A program made the position numbers and the translations under genes. From Sapria himalayana (Eukaryota; Streptophyta; Magnoliopsida; Malpighiales; Rafflesiaceae): DNA of 64,000 nucleotides. The DNA is taken from the NCBI GenBank assembly GCA_029783825.1, contig JAREIK010002044.1, forward strand, positions 49,046 to 113,045. The letters run 5' to 3'. Position 1 is the stretch's first letter. Every line of letters begins with the position of its first letter. A model generated the notes under the pieces. It was not told the origin of the DNA. It made no database searches and saw nothing but the letters and a program-made list of their open reading frames with translations. Positions 38,352 through 50,630 of the stretch are shown here, one piece after another.

Positions 38352-40286
38352 TTAGGATAACAGATGTCTTTCCAATTTTTCCAGTGAATTTTTCAGCTTT
38401 CCGTTTTTTCCCCATAAAAAATTTGCCATTTCCATCTCTAGTTTATTTGTAAATTTCTTAGGTGGGTGTATGACAGATATAATATGTACCAGTATACTTT
38501 GAAGAACATGGGAGATTAATGTAATCCTCCCACCAAAACCTAATAGGTCTACTTTCCAACCTGCTATTTTCCTTCTCATTTTATCTTGTAAAGGTGTTAG
38601 ATGATTTTATTTCAGCCTTCCTTCATATATCAGACAACCTAAATATACTAAAGCATCTTTTTTATGGTTAAAACCCGTTATGTTTTTAATTTTTTTTACC
38701 ACTTTTTCGGAAGATTTTTTTGCTAACATAAATTGACTTTTATCCTTATTAAGGGCTTGTCCTATTTCCTTCTCAAATAATTGTAGAAGGTCCATCAGGT
38801 TTTTAAATGAACTTTTATTCGCATTTTTGAAAATGATAATATCATCTGCATAAGCTAAACAACTTATTCTCGGAGTGTTTTTTGGCTATCTAAAGGGGAT
38901 TATTTTGCCTTCTGACATTCTTTTATTTAAATTAACAATTAATAATTCTAAGTACATATCAAATAATAAAGGCGATAATGGATCCCCCTGTCTCAAGCTA
39001 CGTCTAGGTTTGAATTCTTCTCCTTTCATTCCATTTACAATAATTCTAACCCAAACGCTTGTTACACATCTATATATTAAATCAATACATGTTTCAGAGA
39101 AACCAAATTTTCTCATGATGAAACATAATGTATGCCATTCTACTCTATCAAATGCCTTAGATAAATCTAGCTTAACTACTAAGTTACTTCCCCTCGTTTT
39201 AAATGCTATTTCTTTCATCATTTCTGATGCTAATCTAATATTTTCAATCATTAATCTATTCTTAACAAATCCTGTTTGTTCCTGTGATATTATAAATGGT
39301 AAAATATTACTAAGTCTATTTTGAATAATTTTAGCAAGGATCTTATAAATTGCATTACATAAACTTATAGGCCTAAAATCCTCACATTTTTGAGGTGATT
39401 CTTTTTTGGGGATTAGCACTATGAAAGAGTCTGCCCATGCCTTAGGAATATCCGCGCCTACAAAAAAACTGGCAATTGCTGGAACCAGATCTTTTTTGAT
39501 AATGAGCCAGTTTAGCTGAAAAAAATAATTATTCCCGCCATCTGGCCCTGCTACACTATCCTTATCCAGATCAAACACTGCCTTTTTAATCTCTTCTTCC
39601 TCCGGGATCTTCTCCATCATTTGATTTTGTTCTAGTGAGATGACTGTGTTAATCCCATCCATTAATGAGTTTCCTACTTGGGGAGCCTTTCTGCATAGAT
39701 GGCTTTTAAAAAATTCCTCAAAGAGGGATCCTATCTGCTTGTCTTCTTCAACCCATTTTCCCTCATTAGTTTTAATGCACTTGATTTTATTTTTTTGAGC
39801 CTTTATTTTACACATGTTGTGAAAAAACTTAGTATTTCTATCTCCATCTTTCAACCATTTAATTGTTGAACACTGTTTCCAGTATACTTCCTCCATATAC
39901 AACTTAAGCCTCAAGTCCCCTTTAGCCTTATTTAGTTCCTGTCTCTTTACCTCTGTGTTATTATTATCGTATTCTAATTCGAGTTTTTCTACTTTTTCCT
40001 CTTCTTGCTTTATTATTTGGTTTAGATTTCCGAAGACTTCTTTATTCCTTATTTTTAGACATTTTTTTATTCTATGAAGCTTAACCTTTAATATTTGCAT
40101 CAGTTTCCCCATTGCTGGCTCCATCCAGGATTCAGTTACCAGTTTTTCAAAGCCAGCGTGCTTTTCCCACATATTCTGAAATTTAAAGTTACTTGATACT
40201 CGGTAATTCTTATAGATTGTAATAAGTAATGGGCAATGATCCGAACAGGTTCTATTTAGATGTCTTAGCCCTGTAACCCCATGCAA
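38352..40286 (-). pseudogene. LINE ORF2: reverse transcriptase domain
   Basis: A largely open frame carries the RT motifs in order: FRPISLCNAIYKILAKII, VVKLDLSKAFDRVEWHTL (first catalytic Asp), RQGDPLSPLLFDMYLE, and LAYADDIIIF at 38841-38852 (the YADD catalytic pair), then GCLIYEGRLK and LGFGGRITLISHVL of the thumb region. A TAG at 38886-38888 interrupts the frame just before YADD, and a TAA separates the pieces near 38605. The active-site residues survive, so it decayed by a few point changes. The domain would reverse-transcribe the LINE RNA at the target nick. Confidence 0.95.
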
Positions 40287-40289
40287 AGC

Positions 40290-40888
40290 TATCCACTTAG
40301 CATTACACAGTGCTCTGTCCAGTCTAGCTCAAATTGTGCTTCTTTTACTCCTGTTGTTACACTAAGTGTAACTTGAACCTGTGAAATTTATTTCCATTAA
40401 TTTCGAGTTTGAGATTGCCTCATTAAATTGTGTCATTGCTATTGGATCTGGGGTTTTACCTCCTTTCTTTTCTTGATTGCTCCTGATTATATTAAAATCA
40501 CCTCATATAATCTAGGGTGCACTCCTAGATGCGATGTTCTGCATTTCCTCCCACAGTGCTAACCTTGATTTTTTATCATTTTTAGCATATACAACTGATA
40601 TTATTTCATCTGTTTTTTATTTATTTTAAAATGTACTACATGATCTGTATCTTTTAAAATTTCAATGTCCAAATAATTATGCCACATTATCCAGAGTTTA
40701 CTATTTATATTAGCATATGCATTGTTAAACACTAGTTTTTGGCTGTAGTTGATTAATTGATCATTCTGGATTATAGGTTCCGCAATGACTACAAGAGAAA
40801 TTTTATGAGTATTTATTAATTGTTTTAACCTATTTATCGAAGGATTATTAGCAACCCCTCTTATGTTCCAATAAAGGCATTTATCCAT
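40290..40888 (-). pseudogene. LINE ORF2: apurinic-type endonuclease domain
   Basis: It starts MDKCLYWNIRGVANNPS, with the conserved WN-RG and, further on, VVIAEPI (catalytic Glu). After a frameshift near 40600 the domain continues as VVYAKNDKKSRLALWEEM, GDFNIIRS, NFTGSSYT, ARLDRALCNAKW and CSDHCPL, which supply the remaining conserved Asp, Asn and His. Four stops lie in this half; two or three are best explained as Trp codons changed to TAG or TGA. The domain nicks the target to prime reverse transcription. The start was chosen at the ATG directly before the conserved YWNIRG. Confidence 0.9.
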
Positions 40889-41027
40889 TAATTCCTAGCT
40901 TAGTTTGGGATCTAGTTGTACACTTAGTCTCATATTTTATGTTTAATTATTTTTTCTTATTCCTTGGGGTTTTAATTGCATTCGAGTTTACTTGTAATTT
41001 TTCATAATATTTATCCTACCCCCCAAG

Positions 41028-41237
41028 CTACATTGCCATTATTTTTATGGCTTCCTTGGCTTGAGTTCTAGTGAGCTTTGTCCAATCTTCCTCATAAATA
41101 TCCATATCATCCTTCCCCTTTTCTATATAGAATGCATGTTCCTCTTCTTCTCTACCTATTGAAGGACAACTAAACACCTCTGCATCTTCCTCTGGGAAAT
41201 CCAAGAGGTCATCCTCTATCCAGTTATAGTCCTCCAA
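41028..41237 (-). pseudogene. LINE ORF1 C-terminal acidic segment (other frame)
   Basis: It reads EDAEVFSCPSIGREEEE and EEDWTKLTRTQAKEAIKIM. The second LINE copy at 54740-54900 has a close match (SEVFSCPQIGREEE, EEDWEKLTRA), so this is a genuine part of the element. It is in a different frame from ORF1, implying a frameshift between 41290 and 41240. Confidence 0.75.
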
Positions 41238-41292
41238 TTTTTCTTTTAAAATTATTTTGGTTTTGATTTTTTGTTCCTCTTCTTTCTACCCT

Positions 41293-42255
41293 TCACCTCC
41301 TCCCATTTTCTCCCTCCCCTAGCTTATCTCCTTCCTCCATGCTTCCGTCATGATATACTCTATTACTAGCCTCTCCCTCTCCTAATAATTCACTCACTTT
41401 CTCTCTCATATACTCCCCTTCTACTTCCATTAAACCTGCCTCAATTACAGGTTTTTCTCCAGCCCCTCCCTCCTTCCTAATCCATCTTTCCACCATTCTT
41501 TTTCTACCTTCTAACCCTTGCACATTTTCTGATTGTTCTGTACCCATCTTACACACCCCCGATTCGTGCCCAATTCTCTTATATTTTATGCAATAAGCAG
41601 GCAGATTTTCGGGAATAACAGGTTGCCAAAACCCATTATTCTGCCCATCATCTCCATTACCAATCCAGATCAAATTAGGTGGCTGAGTGAGTAGGTTACA
41701 CTCAACACACACGCGAGCCTTGCTTGGCCTTGTCATAGAAACAGTAGCTTCATCACGAATTACAGGTTTACCCAAACAAGATGAAATTGTATAGAGAGAT
41801 TGTGAGTTAAACAAATATAATGGGAGATTCGATAAGGAAAACCATACCGGGGCTAGAGGCACCTCCTCTAGTGGACTGAACTCCTTCGTCCACCTCAAGA
41901 CATGCATAGGAAAGCCGTTAACTTGCCATAGACCTCTATGCCATAAGCGGTAGAAGTCCTCAATCATAAAACACTGCAGGAAGACGTGCTTCGCATCGTA
42001 GTCAGCTAGCTTCACTCTTCCAGTAAGCTTTAACGAGGAGATAAACTGTTGTATTTTCTTCGGGTGAGGCCTTCCATATGAAAACTTACCAATAAGCATA
42101 TATTCAAAGGGCTCCATGAATTTGTGCATCTCCTCTGTGGAAAAAATAATCGCGAGACTCACGTGTTTGTTACCGAAGCAGCATGAAGGAGGCACGAACT
42201 CTCTTAAAATCAATGCAAATGACTTATTGTTTAGTAATAAGTCTTTTTGCTCCAT
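41293..42255 (-). CDS. LINE ORF1, DUF4283-like with degenerate zinc knuckle
   Basis: 320 residues are open. The first 150 or so residues resemble the DUF4283 domain of plant LINE ORF1 and related proteins (FEYMLIGKFSYGRPHP, FLQCFMIEDFYRLWHRGLW, RWTKEFSPLEEVPLAPVWFS). A CCHC-like knuckle near residues 220-235 reads YCIKYKRIGHESGVC, where the second Cys is replaced by Tyr. Basic and acidic stretches follow. ORF1 proteins coat the LINE RNA. The frame stops shortly before the acidic segment conserved with the other LINE copy, so the real protein was longer and this one is probably truncated by a frameshift. Confidence 0.85.
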   Translation of the reverse strand: MEQKDLLLNNKSFALILREFVPPSCCFGNKHVSLAIIFSTEEMHKFMEPFEYMLIGKFSYGRPHPKKIQQFISSLKLTGRVKLADYDAKHVFLQCFMIEDFYRLWHRGLWQVNGFPMHVLRWTKEFSPLEEVPLAPVWFSLSNLPLYLFNSQSLYTISSCLGKPVIRDEATVSMTRPSKARVCVECNLLTQPPNLIWIGNGDDGQNNGFWQPVIPENLPAYCIKYKRIGHESGVCKMGTEQSENVQGLEGRKRMVERWIRKEGGAGEKPVIEAGLMEVEGEYMREKVSELLGEGEASNRVYHDGSMEEGDKLGEGENGRR

Positions 42256-42587
42256 ATTTAGCTTGAGAGGAGCTTGATTCGGGCAGCAATGGCGAGATTC
42301 TCTCTCTAGAAATTGGGATTTTCTCTCTCTACGAGCTTGCTAGCTTGAAGTAGAGAAGTAATCCACCTCCACAACAATGGCAGTGACGCACAACAAATTC
42401 ACACAAAATGGCAGTTTCCAATCGCATAACAATGTCAACCTTCAACCTTCAACAATGGTAGTTTCGCACAACAATTCGCACAAACTAGCAGTTACACATA
42501 ATAAAACTATGCAAATATTATATCGAACAACAATTTGCACAACAATCTGCACAATAATTCCCACAACAATTCGCACAATAGTTCGCC
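42256..42587 (-). other. LINE 5' leader with 12-bp tandem repeats
   Basis: On the + strand 42528-42587 reads five consecutive variants of CAACAATTCGCA. Looser copies of ACAACAATTCGCACAA occur upstream to about 42390. A CT-rich stretch lies between these and ORF1. Tandem repeats in the 5' leader are common in LINEs, where they can act as an internal promoter. Promoter activity here is inference. Confidence 0.75.
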
Positions 42588-42603
42588 ATCTATCGATCTA
42601 TCT
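42588..42603 (+). repeat. LINE target-site duplication, right copy (16 bp)
   Basis: ATCTATCGATCTATCT, identical to 35959-35974. It marks the 5' boundary of the full-length LINE. Confidence 0.9.
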
Positions 42604-45377
42604 ATCTACCTGTCTATCTATCAATCTATCTATTTATCTATCTGTCTATCTATCTATCTTACTATATGACTATCAGTCTATATGTCTATTTGTATATCTG
42701 TCTATCCATTTGTGTATTTGTCTATCTATCTATCTATCTATTTATCTATCTGGCGATTTTTAACTCTCTATCTATTTATCTATCTAACTATATATCTATT
42801 TGTCTATTTCTCTATTTGTCTAATTGTATATATTACTATCTGTCTATATTGTTTATCTATCGATCTGTCTATCTATCTATCTGTCTATCTATCTATCTAT
42901 CTATCTATCTGTTTGTCTGTTTATATGTCTCTCTATCGATCTATCCATCTGTCTATATATCTTTCTATCTATATATTTGTCTATCTATCTTTCTATCTAT
43001 ATATCTATCTATCTATTTATCTATTTATCTATTTATCTGGGTATCTATCTTTATATCTGTATATCGTTCTAAATATTAATATATATATATATATATATAT
43101 ATCTATCTATCTATATGTCTATTTGTATATCTGTATATCTGTCTATCTGATTATCTGATGATCTATCTATGAGTCTATCTATATATCTATCTATCTATAT
43201 TGTGTATCTATGTATCTATTTATCTATGTATCTTTCAATCTATCTCTCTATCTCCTTATATATCTATTTATCTATCATTCTATCTTTTTATTTATATATC
43301 TATCTTTCTAAGTATATATCTATCTATCTATCTATTTACATATCTATCTATCTATGTATATATCTATCTATCAATCTATCTTTCTGTCTATATATCTATA
43401 TACCTATATAAATGTCTATATGACAATATGTCTATCTATTTATCTGTCTATTTGTTTATCTTTCTATCTGTCTATATGTATATGTGCCTATGTGCCTATG
43501 TGTCTATTTGTCTATCTTCTTATTTGTCTATATGTCTATCTATCTATCTTCTATCTATCTATTTGTGTATCTGTCTATCTCTCTATCTATCAATTTTTCT
43601 ATCTATCTATCTATATATCTATCTATCTATATGTCTATCTATTTATCTAAGTACCAATCTATATATCTACTTATCTATGTGTTTGTCTATCTCTCAATCT
43701 ATCTATTTATATGTCTATATATATATATATATCTATATCTATATATGTATCTTTGTATCTATCTATTTGTATATCAATCAATCAATCTATCTTCTTATCA
43801 ATCTATATGTCTAATTAAAAATCTGACTATCTATCTATCAATTTATCTACCTATCTATCTGTCTTTCTCTCTATCTATCTATATGTCTATGTTTTATCTC
43901 TCTATTTGTCTATCTGTCAAAGTGTATATCTGTCTATCTATATGTCTATCTATCTATCTGTCTGTCTCTCTGTCTCTTTGTCTGTCTGTCTATCTCTCGA
44001 TCTTCCTATTGGTAATTCTATAAATCTATGAATTTGTAAATCTATCAATCTATCAATTTGTCAATCTAACAATCTGTCTATCTCACTATATATCTCTCTA
44101 TTTATCTATCTATCTATGTGTCAATCTATCAATTTTCTAATTTTCAATCTGTCAATCTATCTATATGTCTATCTTTCTATCTAACTCTCAATTTATCTAT
44201 TTATCTATCTATCTGTATGTATGTTTGTCTATATATCAATTTATATATATATTTGTTTGTCTATCTGTCTCTCTATCTATCGATTTGATTATCTATCTAT
44301 CTATTTGTCTATCTACCTATATGCCTATCTATTTATCTGTCAATGTGTCACTCTATCTCTATATCTATCTTCCTATCTATTTATATGTCTATCTATTTAT
44401 GAATCTATCTGTCTATCTGTCTCTCTGACTATCTGTGTTTTTATTTATCTATCTATCTATATATTTATCTGTATGAATATATTTCTATCTATCTTTCTGT
44501 CTGTCTATCTATCTATCTATATGTCTATCTATCTATCTATCTTTATCCATGCCTTGTTGTCTATCTGTCTATCTTTTTATCTGGCTATTGGTCTTTCTAT
44601 AAATCTATGATTTTGTTAATAAATCAATGATATACCTATATATCTTTCTATCTATATATCTTTCTATCTATTAATATGTGATTTTGTTAAATATATGATT
44701 TTTATCTGTCTATTAATATGTCAATCTATATATCTTTCTATCTTTTTATATACCTATTTATCTATAAGTCAATCTATCTATCTGGCTGTCTATATGTCTA
44801 TATGTCTATCTGTTTATCTATCTATCTATCTAACTATTTGGATACGTGTCTATTATCTATTTGGCTATCTGTCTATCATTCTATATATCTATCTGTTAAT
44901 TTGTTTATTTGTGTATCTGTCAATCTATCTATTTGTCTATTTGTCTTTCTATCTGTTTGTTTGTCTATCTATTTGTCTATATATATATATATATATCTAT
45001 CTATCTATCTATCTAGGTATTTTTCTATATATATTATATCTATCTTTCAAACTATCTCTATATCTATCCTATTAATCTGTCTATCTTTACTTTCTGTCTA
45101 TCTTTTTATTTGTATATTTGTCTATCTTTCTATCTATCTCTATATCTATCCGATTAATCTGTCTATCTTTATTATATATCTATATTTACTATCTGTCTAT
45201 CTTTTTATTTGTATTTTTGTCTATCTATCTATCTATCTATCTCTCTCTCTATCTATTTGTCTATTTATCTATATGTTTGTTTGTCATCCTATCTATTTGT
45301 CTACCTGTATATTTTTCAATCTATATATCTTTCTATCTGTCTATCTATCTATCTATCTACCTATTTATCTATCTATC

Positions 45378-45855
45378 TTATAGCATATCTATATATCTAC
45401 CTATGTGTCTATATGTCCATTTGTTTTTTCTATCAAACTATCTTTATATCCTTCAATCTATCTATCTATCAATCTATATGCCTTTCTATCTTTATGTCTA
45501 ATTATATTTTTGTCTATATATCTATCTGACTATATGACTTTTTGTCTATTTGTCATTCTAACTATATATAAATCTTTCTATAAGTTTTTATGTCTATGTG
45601 TCAATTTGTCAATATATCATCTATCTAACTATATATCCATCAATCTTTCTTTCTATTTGTGTATCCATCTTTCTATTTGTCTATCTATCTTTCTATTTAT
45701 CTCTCTTTATATATCTATCTATCTATTTTTGTACATGTCTATCTCTTTATCTGTCTATATGTTTATATGTATATATGTCTAATTGTTTATCTATTTATCT
45801 ATCTATTTAACTATTTATCAATCTGTCTATCTATCTATCTATCTATCTCTCTATC

Positions 45856-45900
<45 letters not shown>

Positions 45901-47110
45901 ATCTATCTATCTATCTTTCTATTTGTGTATTTGTCTATCTTTCAATCTATTTATATATCTATCTATCTATCTATATATCTATCTATCTGTCTATCTATCT
46001 ATCTGTCTATCTATCTGTCTGACTATCTATTTATCTATCTATCTAGTTATCTTTCTGTCAATCTATTTGTCAATATGTCTGTCATTCTGTCTATTTGCCT
46101 ATGTGTCAATCTATATATCTGTCTATCTGCCTATCTGTCTATCTATCTATAGATCTATATGATTATCTATCTATTTATCTATCTATATATCTATCTATAT
46201 ATCTATCTATTTATGTATCTATTTGTTATCTATCAATCTATCTATCTATCTATATGTATATCTATCTATCTGTCCATTTGTGTATCTCTCTATATTTTTA
46301 TCTATCTAATTATCTATCTTTCTATCTTTTTATCAGTCAATCTATCTATATATTTATCTGATATATTTTTATATGGTTGTATGTGTATTTACCTATCTAA
46401 ATATCTATCAATCTATATATCTATTTATCGGTCTATCTATCATTTTATCTATCTATTTATTTATCTATCTATCAATATGTCTATCTGTCTATATTTTTAT
46501 ATATCTATTTGCTTATCTATCTATCTGTCTATCTACCTATCTGTCTATCTATAAATCTACAAATCTATCAATCTATATGTCTATCTATCAATCTATATGT
46601 CTATTTATCTATCTATTTGTCAATCTGTCTATCTATTTTACTAACTATATTTCAATCTATATATCTATCTATCTATCTATCTAATTATCTAGCTATCTAA
46701 TTATCTATCTGTAAAGTGTCTATTTATTTATTTATTTATCTATCTGTCTATCTCTCTATATATCAATATATCTAGCTATCTATATCTCAATTTATATATC
46801 TTTCTAACTGTGTATCTATTTATATGTTTATATGTCTATCTGTCAAACTGACTTTATGTCAATCTGTCTATCTGACTACGTATCTATTCTTTCTATTTGT
46901 CTATCTATCTATATATCTGTATATTTGTCTATCGGCCTATCTATCTTTCTGTCTATTTGTCAATCTAACTATCTATATATATATATATTTATTTATTTGT
47001 CAATCTACTGTCTATCTATATAGATGTATTTCTATGTATCTGTCTATGTTTCTATTTGTCTATTTGTCTATCTGTCAATCTATATATATGTCATTCTATC
47101 TATCTATCTA
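45378..47110 (+). repeat. Higher-order duplication, copy A (period about 3.1 kb)
   Basis: Landmarks in order are CTTATAGCATAT (45378), GTATGTGTATTTACC (46379), CTATTCTTTCTATTTG (46884) and GTCAATCTATATATATGTC (47074). Each recurs in the same order in copy B at 48460, 49511, 50028 and 50223. Offsets drift from 3082 to 3149 bp, so small insertions and deletions have accumulated. Confidence 0.85.
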
Positions 47111-48459
47111 TCCATCTATCTATCTCTCTATCTCTTGATCTATCTATCAATTTGTCAATATATCAATCTATGAATTTGTCAATCAATCTATCTGTCTATC
47201 TTTCTATATATCTCTTTATCTATCTATCTATTTGTGTGACTATCTGTCTATCTATCAATTTGTAAATTTTTGAATCTGTCAATCAATCTATCTATCTATC
47301 TATGTATCTATCTTTATGTATGACTATCTATATATCTATTTACATATCTATCTTTTTATCTATTTGTCTATTTGTCTATATGTATATCAATCTATCTGCA
47401 TATATGTGTATCTACCAATTTGTCTATATGTCTATCTATCTATCCATCTGTCTATCTATCTATCTATCTATCTGTCTGTCTATCTATCTATCTGTCTATC
47501 TATCTGTCCATTTCTCAATCTATCAATCTATCAATCTATCCATCTATTTTTCTGTCACTCTATCTATCTATATATCTACTTATCTATCTATGGTTGTACC
47601 TGTCTATTTATCTATCTATCACTCTATATATTAGTCTATCTATCTATCTATTTGTCTCTCTATCTCTCGATATATCTATCATTCATTTTGTAAATCTATC
47701 AATTTTTCAATCTATCTATCTGTGAATCTATCAATTAATCTATCTGTCTTTCTCTCTATATATCTATCTGTCTGTCTATCTGTCAATTTGTCAATTTAAC
47801 AATCTATCAATCTGTCAATTTGTCATTTTAGAAATTGTCAATCTATCAATCTGTCTATCTCTCTTTCTATCTATCTCTCTATATATTTGTATGTCAATCT
47901 AACTATCAATTTATCTATCTATCCATCGATTTATTTATCTATCTATTTATGTATATGTCTATTTATAGATCTATCTATCTGCATATCTACATATATACTT
48001 ATTTGTCTATCTGTATATCTGTTAATATTTCTATCTTTCTTTATATCTTTCTATCTGTCTATCTATATCTTTATCTATCTTTCTATCTATCTATCTATTT
48101 ATATGTCTATGTGTCTATCTATCTATTTGTCTTATATAATTCTGTCTATCTCTCTATTTGTCTATTTGTCTATCTTTCAATCTACCTCTTTCTCTCTATA
48201 TATCTATTTATCTGTCTATATGTTTGTCTGCCTGTCTATTTATCAGCCTATCTATTTGTCTATCTATCTATCTATCTATCTGTCTATATGTCTATCTATC
48301 TATCTATCAATCTATCTATATATCTATTTGTCTGTCTATTTACCTATATATCTATTTGTCTGTCTATTAGTATATCTATCTATCTACTTATTTTTGTATC
48401 TACCTATCTGTATATCTTTCTATTTATATATCTATCTATCTGTGTATTTGTCTATCTGT

Positions 48460-50260
48460 CTTATAGCATATTTGTATATCTACCTATGTTTTTATCTGTC
48501 TATTTGTATATCTTTTTATCAAACTCTATCTATCTATCTATAAGTCTATCTATCTATTCTATATGCCTTTCTATCTTTATGTCTAATAATATTTTTGTCT
48601 ATATATCTATCTGACTATATGACTATCTATTTATTTGTCTTTCTAACAATATGTAAATCTATTTATAAGTCTTTATGTCTATGTGTCAATTTGTCAATAT
48701 ATCATCTATCTAACTATCTATCTTTCTTTCTATTTGTCTATCTAGCTTTCTATTTGTCTATCTCTCTATATGTCTATCTATCTATTTGTCTATCTGTATA
48801 TCTCTCTATCTATCTATATATCTATATGTATATATATCTATTTCTCTATCTATCTATTTATTTAACTATCTGTCAATCTACCTATCTATCTATCTATCTC
48901 TATATCTATCTAAATATCTATCTATCTATTTATATATCTATATATCTTTCTATATTTGTATTTGTCTATCTTTCGATCTAATTATATATCTATCGATCTA
49001 TCTATCTATCTGTCTATCTGCCTATCTATTTATTTGTCTATCTGTCTATCTATCTATCTATCTGTCTATATGTCTATCTGTATATCTGTCTATCTATCTA
49101 TCTGTCTATCTGTCTATCTGTCTATCTATCTATCTATTTATCTATCAATCTTTTTGTCCGTCTATCTATCTATCTATCTATCTCTCTAGTTATCTTTCTG
49201 TCAATCTATTTGTCAATATGTCTATCATTCAATCTATTTTCCAATCTGTCTATCTATATATCTGTCTATCTATCTATATGTCTATCAATATATATCTCTA
49301 TTTGTCTATTTATCTATCTATATGTCTATTTATCTATCTATTTGTTATCTATTTATCAATCTATATATCAATATGTATATCTATCTATCTGTCTATTTTT
49401 CTATATCTCGATATTTTTATCTATCTAATTATCTATCTTTCTATCTTTCAATCAGTCTATCTATCTATATATCTATCTATATATTTATCTGCCTATATTG
49501 TTATCTGGCTGTATGTGTATTTACCTATCTAACTATCTGGCAATCTATATATTTGTCTATCGGTCTATCTATCATTTTGTCTATCTATTTATTTATCTAT
49601 CTGTCAATATGCCTATCTGTCTATATTTTTATATATCTATCTGCTAATCTGTCTATGTGTCAATCTACCTATCTATCTATATATTTGTAAATCTATCAAT
49701 ATGTCTCTCTATCTATCTTTCTATTTGTCTATCTATCAATCTATCAATCTATCTAACTATCTTTCTATCTCTATATCTATCTATCTATCTGACTATCTAG
49801 CTATCTGTCTATCTATCTATCTGTCTATCTATCTAATTATCTATCTTTCAAGTGTCTATCTATTTATTTATTTATCTATATATCTGTATATCTCTCAATC
49901 TATCAATCAATCTATCTATCTGTCAATTTATGTATCTTTTAATCTGTATATCTATCTATATGTCTATATGTCTATCTGTCAATCTGACTATATGTCTATA
50001 TATCTGTCTGTCTATCTGACTACCTATCTATTCTTTCTATTTGTCTATCTATCTATCTATCTATATAATTGTCTATCAGTCGATCTATCTATCTGTCTAT
50101 TTGTCAATCTAACTAACTATCTATCAATCTATATATCTATTTGTCTATCAATCTATCTGTCTATCTATCTAGATGTATATCTATCTATCTGTCTATATTT
50201 CTATTTTTCTATTTGTCTCTCTGTCAATCTATATATATGTCTATCTATCTATCTATCTAA
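48460..50260 (+). repeat. Higher-order duplication, copy B (period about 3.1 kb)
   Basis: The partner of 45378-47110, with the same landmark order. Between landmarks the tetranucleotide variants also match, for example the sequence around 45575-45640 with 48650-48715 (TAAATCT then TTTATGTCTATGTGTCAAT). Confidence 0.85.
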
Positions 50261-50399
50261 CTATTTGTCTATATGTCCAACTTTATATCTATCTTTCTGC
50301 CTATATTTAAATCTATCATAAAGTCTATATTATATATGTGTCTATCTGTCAATCTATTAATTTGTATATATGTCTAAGTGCTTATATTTCAATATATAT

Positions 50400-50630
50400 A
50401 TCTTTGTATATGTATATATGTCTATCTGTCTATATGTATATCTATCTATCTATCAAACTATATATATATATATTTGCCTATATGTCTATCTGTATATCTG
50501 TCGATATGTCTATTTGCCTATCTGTCTATCTGTCTATATGTATATCTATCTATCTATCAAACTATATATATATTTGCCTATATGTCTATCTATATATCTA
50601 TCAATATGTCTATTTGCCTATCTATCTATG
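50400..50630 (+). repeat. 104-bp tandem duplication within the array
   Basis: A block with TATATGTATATCTATC, ATCAAACTATATATATA and TTTGCCTATATGTCTATC occurs twice, with AAACTATATATAT at about 50455 and 50559. Confidence 0.8.

Larger units (their letters stand above)
35975..42587 (-). mobile_element. Full-length plant LINE (L1-clade non-LTR retrotransposon), 6.6 kb
   Basis: Read on the minus strand it has a 5' leader with 12-bp repeats, ORF1 (DUF4283-like with a zinc knuckle), ORF2 (endonuclease, reverse transcriptase, zf-RVT, RNase H), a 3' UTR of about 1 kb and a short poly(A) tail. A perfect 16-bp target duplication shows a precise insertion into a pre-existing TCTA array. Many in-frame stops and at least three frameshifts show that it is no longer active. 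A related fragment lies in opposite orientation at about 54737-55770. Confidence 0.95.
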
